Origin: Paraphoma chrysanthemicola
Taxonomy: Eukaryota > Ascomycota > Dothideomycetes > Pleosporales > Phaeosphaeriaceae
DNA length: 64,000 nt
Assembly (NCBI GenBank): GCA_020744225.1
Contig: JAGMWG010000010.1
Coordinates: 930,001 to 994,000, forward strand
Direction of reading: 5' to 3'
A model generated the notes under the pieces. That model was not told where the DNA came from. It worked only from the letters and a program-made list of their open reading frames with translations, and made no database searches. Below are positions 32,813-44,208 of this stretch, one piece after another (position 1 is the stretch's first letter; each line of letters opens with the position of its first letter). Position numbers and translations under genes: made by a program.

Positions 32813-33474
32813 CGTAGGGGCGTGCACTCAGCGCGGTTGGAGATGGAGAGGACGTGTGAGAGGTTCCGATGTTGTGCGTGGATGTGGAGGCGGCGATATT
32901 GTGCGTGAATGTTGATGCGGCTCTGCGATGGTCATCGAAGCTTTCGGAACTGCCCCAAAAGTGTCTAAGCTCCAGGCACGCTAGTGTTGCGCAAGTGAGT
33001 GCATTTCCCACACCTCCCATGGTAAGCATCAACAGATCAATGCTCCGATCGAATTTCTCTCAGCTTCCTTGGATGCCTTTCATATTAATCAAAGTTAAAT
33101 AGAATTAAGGTTCTGGTATCTTGAGAAGTCACAGTGTAAAATACAACGAAAACGCCCAAAAAAGGCAGATCAACCCAGTGATCTATCCAAGATGTAAACT
33201 TCGACCTTATCGTGGCATGATCTCCTCCTAAATAGTCTAGAGACATGCTCTTCCCACAGCCCTCTATCTCGTCATAGTATTCGCGCACCTTTCCGAGATT
33301 GTCAACTAGGAATGGCGATGTAGATTACTCACCAGTATCCACCAGTGGAATCAGCATTGCGCCCGCCATCCGAACACAGTCGGTATGCAGGGGCATGTGA
33401 TGGGGACGCTGATATATGTTACCGCCGGTGAGTGCTCTTATCCGCACACGACCGCTCTGGACACAAAGGAAATA
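32813..33474. other. Intergenic region between RPN8 and PEX16
   Basis: 660 bp: promoter of RPN8 and 3' flank of PEX16, both on the minus strand. No gene was recognised. The part around 33080-33260 is AT-richer than its surroundings. Confidence 0.4.
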
Positions 33475-34769
33475 TCATAGTGTTGCTGTTGGGAAGTAGT
33501 ACTGGTCCCAGAGGAACTCGTAGTCCTCAATAACACCGCTAACCATGTCGAGAAGCGGCTTGTTCTTTAGCTTGCCGGTAAGACTGTGTATCCAAGACCT
33601 GGTACAGATTAGCTAAGAATCACCAAAGCCGAGCAAGCGACTTACTTCGTAATGTTCTCATAAAAGGCACCGCGCATCATCCACCATCCAAGCGCCCAGC
33701 CGCGCTTCTTCAGCTCTTCCCGTTCCAGACCGGTCAAGCCTCGGAGTCCGCCAGCTAAGCGTTCTTTGAAATCGTTCTTCGCCAGTTGACGCGCACCGTA
33801 TTCAATGCTCACACCGATAAGCCATGGCCTCCAGCTCTTCCTATCGCCATTGAAGTGCTGCATAGCAAGAGCATAGATGACTGGTCGCAAGATATACAGA
33901 GCTTCCGCCAACTCGCCTTTGCCGTTGACACGGTGCAGCAATGCTTTCGGAGGCTTGATGTCGTCTGCTGTCAGAACCTTTGATAGCAAGTAATTTGAGA
34001 TGTCCGTCGAGTCCGGCAGGCTCGGCATTGATAGTCCTGTCCTGGGCATGGTCCAGTTCTCTGCTTCCACCGAGCCTTCGCTTGGTGGAGTGTCCATACC
34101 ATTAGACGATGCTGATGCATCTTCGAGAGAACTTGGGTCAATCTCTCTTTGTGGCAGCGGAGGTGACAAGAGTGGCCTTGAGTTTGTCAAGCGCAGCAGC
34201 AGCAACCGACATACAGCTTTCACGACTTCGAGCAACACGACGACGCGCCACCGAACCTTCTCGCCCTTTCGCTTTGCAGCCATCTCCCATAGTAATTCAG
34301 TATATTGTATCATCTGAAGAACAAGAGCGAGGCGCTTGTATGTGGGCGACTTTTGGGTCCAGAACTTGGTGTACCTGTTGTGCGGGGTCTGCGGATGCCG
34401 TCGCGTCCCTGGCATTTGGGCCATAGCCTTCGAAAGAAGAGAGTCATGGTATAGGGCGAGCAGTTGAACACCGCTGTGTACTGCTACATGTTAGTATCTC
34501 ATTATGTGCGGGAGATGGTGCGCGACGTACAGGACTCAGATGCGATCTCGGATTCTCGGAAGCGACCTATGTACGATAAGCATTTCCTCTAATAGAGCAA
34601 GACAGCTTCAACGTTGCGCACCGGGAATAATGTATGTAAGCGACCGTAGCGCTGACTCTATCTGTGATACCGCGCTGCTGTTCTTGGTGATGAAGTCAGA
34701 GTACATGCCCAGCCACTGCGATGGCATCGACAACACCTCCGTTGTCCGCTGTGTCGCCTGTTTGTACAT
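33475..34769 (-). CDS. PEX16: Peroxisomal membrane biogenesis protein Pex16
   Basis: Four exons on the minus strand: 34769-34622, 34566-34531, 34480-33646 and 33598-33475; 380 aa. Introns are 55, 50 and 47 nt; exon 2 is a 36-nt microexon. The N-terminus carries WLGMYSDFITKNSSAVSQIE and LRSLTYIIPGRFRESEIA, then HSGVQLLALYHD, all hallmarks of fungal Pex16. The central block has LVLQMIQYTELLWEM, and the C-terminus KALLHRVNGKGELAEALYILRPVIYALAM. Pex16 is an integral peroxisomal membrane protein that, with Pex3, brings membrane proteins into the organelle. The first in-frame ATG (34769) was used; 34727 (MPSQW) is an equally good start. It is divergent from the HD phosphohydrolase gene. Confidence 0.94.
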
Positions 34770-35566
34770 TGTCGTGTAAAGCGCCCCAGGCGATGGGGAC
34801 TTTTAGACGTGGTTGCGCGGGTGGTGGGTGGTGGTGTTGAGCTGTCGCGGTTCCAGGAGGTTGGCGCGATGAGGGATGGCAGTGAAGTCATGGCATCCGC
34901 GTGCGCTGCCGAGGTTCAGCCCACTCCGGCTACCCCAGATGCTCGCGCACGTCACGTTCATCTCCTGTCAATAGCAAACAAACTAGGGGGCTTGCCCAGT
35001 GCATCTCAACGCCTTAAAGCTCCATTGTGATTTTTGTACATTAACAGCTCAGCCGATGCCTGATGGTAAAACAGCCTAGTCTCCTTACAGCTCATATGTG
35101 CCTGAGGCAACATATTCAGCCACCACAGGCGTAACTCAGCCATTCTGCCTCGAACCGGTCAAATTCAACGCTGCATATTGAGGGATAAGCTCGAACCCCG
35201 AGTTGAAGCAATTTTCAACCTTTTGAGACTGTGAAGGTCAGAAGGGCGGTGTTTTGTCCCGATCAAGAATAGCTTCCCAGAACATGTGATTGCGCGTTTG
35301 CACTAAACGCGTTCCTACCACCCTCAAACCGCCCTCGGCATTGTCCGAAATACTGTTTGGCTTCACCGCTTTGCATTACCAAGCAGTTCCACCTCTGACC
35401 GCTGCTTATCTGCAGTATCTAGGCTACATTGTTACACACATTGCGCTTCCTAAAGGCAGAACTTAGCCTGCATATAAAACTGCCCGCACTGGTATACTCT
35501 ATACCCAAGCATAGCAGCCTTCTCAAATTTGTGTGCAATAATATCAATAACTCCTTCCCATCCACA
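34770..35566. other. Divergent promoter region of PEX16 and the HD gene
   Basis: About 800 bp with no coding signal. The last 100 bases before 35567 include short TATA-like words (catataaaact near 35471) suited to the HD gene. Confidence 0.4.
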
Positions 35567-36259
35567 ATGGCAGCCAGCGAGTCCGCAATTCCTGTACCTC
35601 AGGTTTCCATTCAACCTGAGCACACGGCCCTCTTCACATCCATCAACACCTTCGTTTACGCCTACATGTCCAACTATGACAATTCCCACGACTACCACCA
35701 TATCCTACGCGTCATCTCTAATGCAAATCGCATTCTCCAGGCCGAAACGAAGTCCAATCCCTCACTCAGCTACGATACTTCCGCACTCTTTCTCGCAGCC
35801 CTGCTCCACGACGTCGGAGATCGCAAATACATCAAAGCAGGCGAAGACACTGAGACTCAAATCTATAATATCCTCATCAAACACGGCGCTACAGATCAGT
35901 TAGCGACAAAGGTCCAAGCTATCGTCAAGAACGTCAGTTACACGCACGAAACGCGCAATCCAGACGGCGTCACCGCCACTCTAGCACAGTACCCCGAACT
36001 CGCCATCGTGCAGGATGCTGATCGGCTCGACGCTATTGGCGCCGTGGGCGTCGCACGATGCTTCTCGTTCGGGGCGGCAAAGTTTCCTGATAAGCCAATG
36101 AGTAGAGGAATCGAGCATTTTGAGGAGAAGTTGTATAAGCTTGCAGGGATGATGAAGACGGCGAGTGGAAGAGAGATGGCGCAGCGGAGGAAGACGGTAT
36201 TGGAGGATTTCGCAAAAGAGTTTGTGGGCGAGGCGGAGTTGTCCTTTGCGCTGAATTGA
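35567..36259 (+). CDS. HD-domain metal-dependent phosphohydrolase
   Basis: Single exon, 230 aa; the start at 35567 (MAASESAIPVPQVSI) was preferred to an open upstream extension without coding features. The HD signature is present in order: H in HDYHHILRVI, HD in LLHDVGDRKY, and the distal D in VQDADRLDAIGAVGVAR. The arrangement is that of small HD proteins like bacterial YedJ/YpgQ and their fungal homologues, which hydrolyse nucleotide phosphates in vitro. The C-terminal EHFEEKLYKLAGMMKTASGR segment is also characteristic. No signal peptide is visible, so it should be cytosolic. The physiological substrate in fungi is not known. Confidence 0.9.
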   Translation: MAASESAIPVPQVSIQPEHTALFTSINTFVYAYMSNYDNSHDYHHILRVISNANRILQAETKSNPSLSYDTSALFLAALLHDVGDRKYIKAGEDTETQIYNILIKHGATDQLATKVQAIVKNVSYTHETRNPDGVTATLAQYPELAIVQDADRLDAIGAVGVARCFSFGAAKFPDKPMSRGIEHFEEKLYKLAGMMKTASGREMAQRRKTVLEDFAKEFVGEAELSFALN

Positions 36260-36838
36260 AGGGCGAGCCTGTAGGTGTGGTGTGGTGTCATCTTTGTTCG
36301 TGACGTGGGGGCTTTGTGATGGGTATGAGCTGTCGGGGCGACTTCACAGGGCTGGAGGATTTAAACGTAGAAGCAGTGAGCTCTAGGATAGTTCATGCAA
36401 CATGGCAACTTCTTTAAGATTTACTATGTACGTTCTTATCATTCTGCTCATATGATCGCGTCACATTGCCCTTCAACCTTTCTTCGTGCGCGGATCTCCA
36501 CGAACGACTATTCCAGTACAAATTCTCTATATACCACAATACGCTCTTGCAGCATGATGTGACCGGTGCTCGACCACAATATCCTCCGCGGCTGTATCCA
36601 ACAGAACCTCAACAGTACAACTTGTCATCTGGTGTGCTTGAAACTGTCCGTCAAAAATTTCATCGGGTTGCCTTGCAGGCGGTCACAGAGTTCGTGTACG
36701 TAAATTGATTTCCGGCGGGCGGTTCCTGGTATCTGTGGTGCGTCGTTGTTCGAGAGGTAATCCAAATTCAGCTTTGTCGCAACTCATGAACTGCTTCAAC
36801 ATAATCCGGGATCATTTGAAAGTAAACAATACCGAGCG
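36260..36838. other. Intergenic region between HD gene and 2EXR gene
   Basis: 580 bp between two convergent genes. A frame ending at 36768 (VYFQMIPDYVEAVHELRQS, minus strand) directly follows the 2EXR stop in another phase and may be a lost or spliced 3' part of that gene. Nothing else was recognised. Confidence 0.35.
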
Positions 36839-37372
36839 TCAACAGTCTCGTGTTATCGGCGGCAGCTCGTACGGTATGACCGTATACATCGGATCCGAAC
36901 TGTCCAGATTCCGTCCATACTGCCACACAGCCACCGGTCGTCCATGCCACTTAGCGCTCCTCCCAGACCCATCGAATGAGCCCGTACATCCCCTTAACAG
37001 CACCGTATCGCGATTGAAATTGATATATACGCTCAATGCCCGTTTCTTCGTTGAGCCCCGGCTCGGGTCCTCAAGGCGCACCCACTCTCCGCCAAGTGCC
37101 TTTGTAGCTTCGTACCGGGACTCGCGATTTACAGCAAAGAGGCTGGAGTAGCGCTGACTGAGGGTTACTCTATGGCGGCCTTTGAGTTTGGAGATGCTGA
37201 TGCTACGGTTCATGGTGTAGAAAGCAGGTTCGTCCTCGAGAGCGAAGGACCAAACGCGCAGGCGAAGTTCGGCTGGGAGACGGGTAAATGGGTGGAAGGT
37301 TTTGGACCTTAGTTTGCTTGCGATTGGTGTTGGGAGAAGCTTTAAAGGCAGCGAGAGGAGGAAATCGGCCAT
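36839..37372 (-). CDS. 2EXR-domain protein
   Basis: Single exon of 177 aa. A short hydrophobic N-terminus (MADFLLSLPLKLLPTPI) is followed by the 2EXR signature FHPFTRLPAELRLRVWSFAL and, about 55 residues later, FAVNRESRYEATKAL. After that come beta-strand-like segments (LSVYINFNRDTVLLRG). These proteins are numerous in filamentous ascomycetes and resemble the N-terminal part of some HET-associated or F-box-like proteins, without a proven function. The end is shorter than most family members; a second frame just past the stop looks coding, so a 3' intron or a frameshift is possible. Confidence 0.65.
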   Translation of the reverse strand: MADFLLSLPLKLLPTPIASKLRSKTFHPFTRLPAELRLRVWSFALEDEPAFYTMNRSISISKLKGRHRVTLSQRYSSLFAVNRESRYEATKALGGEWVRLEDPSRGSTKKRALSVYINFNRDTVLLRGCTGSFDGSGRSAKWHGRPVAVWQYGRNLDSSDPMYTVIPYELPPITRDC

Positions 37373-38398
37373 TGTGGATGCTGGAATAAGTGTTTTGGAT
37401 AGATAATCGAGTGCGGTGCTGTCGCGAATATTGTCGTCTTACCATAATTCATGATTTCTTTCTCATCAGGCTCCCATTTTCCGTCCCGTTCAGCTGCCTC
37501 AGTCATGAAGCTGAAGTTGGATACCAATGCCGATGTGGCGCAGTTTCATCCAACGACAGCGCATTTCGGGCTGAAGGCTGAATACGATACTCGCTTGGTC
37601 GACGCAGAGTGCCTTTAATTGCTTTTTCGGGCAAGTGCTAACGTTGATCCTTGATCTAGACTTCTAGAACATAAAAACGTCCATTGGTACGCTTGATGAA
37701 GGGGAGCAATTCAAAGCCGATATTATGGGCGGGCAGGACCGTGCTATCCAATCGAGACGAAGATATGTTAATTGTGTGTCACACAAGCTCTTATGTAAAG
37801 GTGGAGAGCAGAAAGGTGTGGTATCCTGGCGGATGAAACAGGTGTCACGCGACCGAAGTCCATCGGCCGCAATGTTCATCAGGACGGCCGTCGACGAAGT
37901 CGCGAAGCTGCGAAACAGTGGTCACTGAGTAGTCTTGGATGCGCAGCTACATGGTCGCCAGCAAGAAGGCTTCATGTCGAAGTGTTAAATTGCCAGGTCA
38001 TATTCACCTATGAGTCGCTGCCGAATGGTATCAAATGTGGTGGTGGGTGGTGTTGTTGGTGTAGGACTAGGTCGCAACCGATCGGCCGGGTCCGGAACCG
38101 ACGATCAGCGGGTCGTTTCAATCTGAGATCTGATCCACACCCTCTCTCCCCGATCTTGTCATCACTTCCATTATCTTATCTCTTTCAATATCTGTGTTGC
38201 GCTTTGTCTCATTTATCGAGAGAACTCAAGGGCACGAAGAAAGTCACGACTTACCCACGGGTCTTCACGGCGATTGGCTGACTGCCCACGCCATGGAATC
38301 TCAAAGGCCATTTGACCATCGCCGTCGTCAGAATCTTTGTACTTCAGTAGACATTTTGCTCATCGTATCATACCGTCATCTCAAGAGACCGACATGAT
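37373..38398. other. Intergenic region
   Basis: About 1 kb upstream of the 2EXR gene. Short ORFs on both strands show no motifs. No RNA gene or repeat was recognised. Confidence 0.4.
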
Positions 38399-39335
38399 CT
38401 AAGACCCGCGGTCCATCGCGCACCTCCGCTTGTCAGGCTTGAGTGCCGTCTTCCTTGCCTGTTCGATGTCGCCCTGCGAGCCGGCTGCATTGACATCAAA
38501 TACACCTCTAGCTTGCGAGATAGTGAATGTGCCGAAATAGTGATTGTGCTGGTAGCAGAGCACCCTGTCAAAGGCTATTAGTGAAAGGAGATGGCGAAGC
38601 TGGAAGGCCACAAAAATGTGCTACCAAGGCGGTTGTAAGTCTTCGAGTAATGGTTAATCATCGTCGTACGATTCAAAGCTTACTATATCAGATCATGTCC
38701 CTTTCGTCTATAGCATATATAGAAGAGCTAACCCTCACCGGCCCCCGCCAGACAAAGAATCGGCAGTGTCCGCATCCTCGGAGACACACATCGCTCTCAT
38801 GCAAACCTGCTCCGCATGCGCGCCCCATGTAAAGGTGATCATCGATCTCAAAGACGGTTTGGAAAGGTTCCAGTGGTCTGGAACATGGTGTAACTGAAGC
38901 CGTAAAGAGCATCATGCTTGGCTTTGAATGGGTCGGATCCTATGTCGGAGCACACGTGGGCGCCACACATACGAACGAAGATCCAAACCTGGCTATCATG
39001 GGTTTTCACGCACGACTTCAATCTGCATGATGTTATCAGCCGGCCAATAGAGACGCACGTCGCTGCAATAGCGTAGTCCGACTCGCTTGACTTTGGTGTT
39101 CGCATTGCGCCAGCTGCGGCGGCTCGCACGTCATCTCCAACATAGGTTCTCGGCCCTGACAGTTGACATGGCCAGCCCAGAAACCCCACCATGTAAGGTT
39201 GTCCAGACAGTCGGAAATGCCACCGAGAAGCAATTCCTGGCGAATTGGCAGTAAGCCAAGGTGTCGCTTGAGTTGAAGAAGCGTGCTTGTGGCACGATCG
39301 AGACTGCTTGTAGTAAAGTACTTGCTAGCTAGCAT
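38399..39335 (-). pseudogene. Decayed cysteine-rich protein gene
   Basis: Coding-like segments follow each other on the minus strand in changing frames. First, ATG 39335 to about 39150 (ending NLTWWGFWAGHVNCQG). Second, about 39140-38848, a frame with YVGDDVRAAAAGAM, SDYAIAATCVSIG, SCRLKSCVK and FKAKHDALYGFSYTMFQ. Third, about 38860-38740, with FEIDDHLYMGRACGAG and CGHCRFFVWRGP. Fourth, about 38560-38399, with VLCYQHNHYFGTFTISQA, possibly after an intron using GTTAGC..GACAG. The cysteines and tryptophans look conserved, but the first two transitions need single-base frameshifts rather than introns. I read it as a degenerate gene of unknown family; a signal peptide was not found. Confidence 0.45.
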
Positions 39336-39584
39336 AAGCTTGTACTATCGAGAAGTCTCCTAGCCTCTGACCATCGCGTTGATCGGAGTCGGTTGCTGTA
39401 TCTCGTCAATTGAGGCTTGAAATTGCTCATCACGAACATCGTCGCCACCTGCGATACGTAGTGGAGATTATCTCCGGCAGTTGTTCCTAAGTTCAGTATA
39501 TATACCTGTAAGGTGACTTCGGAATCAAAGACAAGTATCATCTAGCCCTAGCATAACGAAGTACCACCCTACGTATAGCTTGCC

Positions 39585-41578
39585 ATGGACGCACCGTCTC
39601 GGTTTTCGTTCGAAAGAAAGAGGCCTCAAGAAAGTTATGTCGAACAGCCTCGGCAAACTAAAGGGGGCACAACTTTCATCTCCTGTGGCGTGGACGATGA
39701 ACTCTACAAACCAATCGCAAAATATGAGGGTCTCCATCGCTACGATCCTAAGTACGAATGGGAGCCGGAAGAGGAGCGTAAGGTCGTCCGCAAGGTACAC
39801 AATAAAGACTCTGCCCACACTGACCTATTGCTAATCTCGTACAAACTAGATCGACAAGCGAATTTGCACATGGGTCTGCTTGATGTTCTTCGCACTGCAG
39901 CTCGATCGAGGCAATATTTCGCAAGCTTTGTCAGACAACGTAAGTCCTGCATCCGGTCGAGCTATCCTTCATCAAGCAAACAATCTTACTAACCATATTT
40001 CCTTCTATAGATGTTGAAGGATCTCAAACTCACGACGAACGACTACAACTACGGCCAAAGTATGTCACACAATCAACCACCACGCGAGTTGTCACTGACA
40101 TGCGATAGCTATCTTCTACGTATCCTTCCTATGCGCCGAGTTGCCATCGCAACTTATCTCGAAGAAACTTGGCCCTGATCGATGGATACCAATCCAGATG
40201 GTTGCATGGAGTTTGGTTGCAGCAATGCAAGCATTTCTGTCTGGGCGAAGCTCGTTCTACACTTGCCGAGCTTTATTGGGTCTGATTGAGGGTGGATTTA
40301 TTGTAAGCAAATTCAATCGTGCAACAATGCCGAATAAAGCTAATTGGTGCAGCCTGACAACATCCTCTACCTCAGCTACTGGTACACTGGTACAGAGCTT
40401 CCAAAGCGTCTCAGCTTCTTTTGGGTTTCATATCAGGGCACGAACATTGTCGCTGCTTTCCTGGCCTTCGGTATATTGAGATTGCGAGGACATCATGGGT
40501 TGGAGGGCTGGGTAAGTTCAAATCCACAGCTGACATCACTTTCTCTAACAATGCCATACAGCGATGGCTTTTTGCGATAGAGGGCGCTTTGACTGGCCTC
40601 ATTGGCATCGTGTCATACTTCTACCTGCCACCATCGCCGACGCAGACTGCTAGCAAATTCCGCGGCAAAGATGGTTGGTTCAATGAGCACGAAGAGAAGA
40701 TCATGGTAAATCGCATCCTGCGTGACGATCCTAGCAAGGGTATGAATTTAGAAACCTGTACTTCCTGGCCGTTTGTACTAATTCGACGCACAGGCGACAT
40801 GCACAATCGTCAAGCTTTGTCTATTAGGGCGATTGGCCGCTGTCTCGCAGACTATCACATGTGGCCACTCTACCTCGCCGGATTGTCTTGGCTCATCCCA
40901 AACAACCCTATGCAGGCCTACCTCACGCTCCAGCTACGTTCCGTTGGCTTCAACACTTTCCACACGAACTTACTCACCATCCCGGCCTACGTGCTCTTCA
41001 TCGGTCAGCTCCTTTTCTGGACATGGCTCAGCGAGAAATGGAATGAGCGATTCATCACAGCCTTGGCCAGCCAACTCTGGTCGCTGCCTTTGCTCGTCTC
41101 ACTCGCAGTACTACCGAAAACCACTGGTCCGTGGGTCAAATGGGCGCTCAGCTGTCTGCTTGTCGGCCATCCCTACATGCACGCAATCCTCGTCGCACTT
41201 GGTTCGCGGAATGCGGGCACAGTACGAACACGTACTGTTGCTTCGGCGCTTTACAACATGAGCGTGCAAGCTAGTTCCATCGTCGCCTCAAACGTAAGTC
41301 ACGGTGCGAAGTTCAATATTTACGCGACAACGTTGCTAATGCTGGTTCAGATCTATCGTGATGACGACAAGCCCTTATATCGTCGTGGAAATCGTGTGCT
41401 CATCGCCATCTGCGTATACAACATGTTTGTGTTTGTCGGCGCGAAGCTCTTCTACATTCGTGTTAACGCCAATCGTGAGAAGAGATGGAATGCTATGTCG
41501 GCAGAGGAGAAGCAGCATTACCTGGCCACCACGACCGACAAAGGCAACAAGAGGTTGGACTTCCGATTCGCTCACTGA
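39585..41578 (+). CDS. MFS transporter, Dal5-type anion:cation symporter family
   Basis: Eight exons: 39585-39794, 39850-39939, 40011-40059, 40109-40302, 40353-40511, 40562-40739, 40794-41293 and 41351-41578; 535 aa. All seven introns are 49-71 nt and phase-consistent. The protein has the fungal allantoate/nicotinate-permease layout: hydrophilic N-terminus ending DPKYEWEPEEERKVVRKIDKR, helix 1 ending LDRGNISQALSDN, AELPSQLISKKLGPDRWIP, and LLGLIEGGFIPDNILYLSYWY. The large central loop (FRGKDGWFNEHEEKIMVNRILRDDPSKG) separates the two six-helix halves. Substrates of this family are small organic anions or amides such as allantoate, ureidosuccinate or vitamins; this one is not assigned. It is not obviously linked to the minus-strand xyloside genes. 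Confidence 0.9.
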
Positions 41579-42190
41579 GCAACTGGAGATGGGGGAAGGC
41601 GATCCCTGCACGAAAAACTTTCATGAGAATCAGTTGACCAGTTCTTAAACAACATTCTGGTACAAATGGGGCATACACCTATGGTAGATGACACAGGAAA
41701 TATCAACGTAAATATCTTAATACTCTCTTGTCTCCTCTAGCCCTCCAAACCGTCTAACGAACTTCTTCTCCGAACCACCTTGAATTAGACCATCGCCTCT
41801 TGTAGTTAAATGATAGGATGGAGGATTTCCAACCGGTCGCAGCCAAATGAGTGATACAGTTATGCCACTGCTGATATCTTGAGGGAGTCATGGAGCTGGT
41901 GAGCTATTTGGATGGAACGTTATCCCAAGTCATGAGGCGCATATTGCGGGCACTGCTTTCACTTCGACTACCAGCGGCAGCAGGCCGTCGAGTACCTCGA
42001 AGGCGATATGAAGACTTTCGCGAGCTTCATTGTAGCACTCATTAGAGTTGGCGATGGGGGGTGTGTGTATCGATCTCTCCTGCCATTGATCATTTTATCT
42101 CATCACGGGGCGTGCCGGACAGCATATCAATTTAGCATTGTCTTCTGGCGGAGTGTAAATGTGGTAAGTTGTCAGAGCAAGTCGAAACAT
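41579..42190. other. Convergent intergenic region
   Basis: 610 bp between the Dal5-type transporter (plus) and the sugar transporter (minus). No gene was recognised. Confidence 0.4.
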
Positions 42191-43870
42191 TTAGCTCTCG
42201 ACCTTCGTAAGAGCAACCTCGGCCTCCGCATACGGATCGACTCGATACTTGCGGAACTCCCTCGCAGGTACACGATTCGCAAACAGAATATCAAGCTCCT
42301 CGAAAGTCCTACCCATTGTCTCAGGCAATCTGAAAAATGTCCAAATGAAGAACACGAGCGCACAGCCGCCCCAAAAGAAACCAGTTTTTCCCTTCCAGTT
42401 GCCGGCGGTGGGGTTTAACATGTATGGGTTGACGATGTTGCAAACAATCTGAGCGACGTAGTAGGTAATGCGACTAAGGCATACACTCTTGCTTCGGAGA
42501 CGAGTAGAAGACACCTCGGTGATGATAGCATAGCAAATTGGCCCGACAGTGAGGTAGTAGACGAATAGCCAGATGATCATCATGCTGGCTTGCGCGTAGT
42601 TGCCTCCAACCGAATCCTTAGCGCTGGCGCTGACGATGCCGACCACAAAGAGGACGAGCGACAGTAGCCCGAGGCCCCACAGATAAAGTGTACGACGACC
42701 AAAGCGGGACATGAGAAACCAGGAGATAATGGTTCCCACAGAAGCTATGCCGAGGCCGCCGATGGACATTTTGAAAGAGATGCTTGTAGGGAGGCCAGCT
42801 TGTACAAAAAAGTATGTCGGCGTACCGCCCATCACAGAGCCACAGAATGGCTGAGCGGCAAACACGACGCAGGCGACTTCTGTTCGGCGGAGATCGATGC
42901 CTTTGAAACATTGGAGGTACGAAGTGTTATCCTCCATTGACTTCTCGAGCTCGTTCGTGTGGACCATCATTGCTACCTTATCCTTCGCTAGATGTTGCTC
43001 TGATGGCGAGGTCAGGCGCTTGATCATCTTCTCTGCCATGTCATCGTTGCCGATTCTGACATAGTACCAGGGTGATTCGGGTGCGAGGTATAGGATTGCG
43101 GCGAGCGGAATAGGCCATGCCCATTGAATTGCGAAAGGGATGCGGTAGGACCATTGCGATGATCCGTCTGAGAAGGCAGACTGGACGCCCGCAGAGATGA
43201 GCTGTCCGAACGCCCAACAAAGGTTGACGTATACAGACAAGTAACCACGCAGCGCCATGGGACAAATCTCGCTCGCGTATGCGGGTGCCATTGTAGCGAA
43301 AACTCCCCATGGAATACCACATAGAAATTGTCCAACAAGAAGCACGGCAGCGCTTGGTGCAAAAAACGAGATAAAAATGAAGGCACAAATGAGGCCAAGC
43401 GACGTGAGCAAAACGGGACGGTATCCCAAACGGTGACAGAAATAACCGTTCGCGACTACACATCGAGGCGATAGGTTAGCATACAACCGCCCTTGCGTAG
43501 AGGAGATCTACTTACAAGCGCCAATGATAGTCCCCACACTAACAGCATTTGTGAGACCGTTTTGCCAGGACGCATTGACCTGGTAAGACCGGGTGTTCGC
43601 ATCGTAAGAGCCATACTTCCGTGAAAAGGCGGGCTGGGCGAAAAAAGATGACATCAAGACTATATCGTAACCCTCCATAATGATACATGTAGACAGCAAC
43701 ACTGACCATAGTACGGCCTTAGAGTGGAGCCTTAGAGCTTGGCGAAGCGTGAGTTGGTGCTCTTCATCGGCGGCGCGCTTGGCTTGGTCGTGTTTCGTCT
43801 GCTTGACGGCGTCGAAGTCGTCTTGATGGACGCGATCCTCAGACGTGATCTTTTCGCTTAGAGACGCCAT
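42191..43870 (-). CDS. MFS sugar transporter (alpha-glucoside/maltose permease type)
   Basis: Two exons on the minus strand (43870-43516 and 43455-42191) with a 60-nt GTAAGT..TGTAG intron; 539 aa. Twelve transmembrane helices are visible with sugar-porter signatures: GYDIVLMSSFFAQPAF in helix 1, APAYASEICPMALRGYL (the PESPR-like loop region), LAPESPWYYVR, SRFGRRTLYLWG, and PETMGRTFEELDILF (the PETKG motif) near the end. The N-terminal QALRLHSKAVLWSVLLSTCIIMEGYD form is typical of fungal maltose/alpha-glucoside:H+ symporters (Mal/Agt group). It is the first of three minus-strand genes with a transcription factor and an intracellular alpha-xylosidase, so an alpha-linked disaccharide such as isoprimeverose is a reasonable substrate guess. 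Confidence 0.92.
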
Positions 43871-44208
43871 GGTCGGTGTGATGCATAAAGCTCGACAGGT
43901 GCGCTATCAAATGTAATGGTATACTGTCGATCTGAACGACATGGGAAGCCTTCTTAGACGAACATTGGAGTTATTATATATCGGTCGTGTCAACATGATT
44001 TCCCCAGCTGCATCGGCTGGGTACCCCGGCCAGGACTCGACGCATTGATGTCCCATCAGCAAGGTCATGCTGTTTTAGAGACGCACACCCCATGGGGTAA
44101 AGTGGGGCGACTAATCATTCTATTTGTTCTGTCAACCGGAGCTCCGGTGGAGAAGCGCTAAAGAAGCACTTCGGCTCAAGTACACCGAACACAAGATCAT
44201 CGCGGCTT
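43871..44208. other. Promoter region of the sugar transporter gene
   Basis: 338 bp between the transporter start and the transcription-factor stop. It contains the palindrome and the CTCCGGTGGAG element annotated separately, plus a GTGGGG at 44102-44107, all of which resemble CreA (SYGGRG) or Zn2Cys6 sites. Confidence 0.5.
44135..44152. promoter_or_regulatory. Inverted-repeat element ACCGGAGCTCCGGT plus CTCCGGTGGAG
   Basis: ACCGGAGCTCCGGT (44135-44148) is a perfect 14-bp palindrome holding CGG-N4-CCG, the inverted-triplet layout bound by dimeric Zn2Cys6 factors. It overlaps CTCCGGTGGAG (44142-44152), found again upstream of the neighbouring regulator gene. It lies 265-282 bp upstream of the transporter start. 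The same bases also match CreA sites (SYGGRG: CCGGAG, GTGGAG). Confidence 0.5.
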
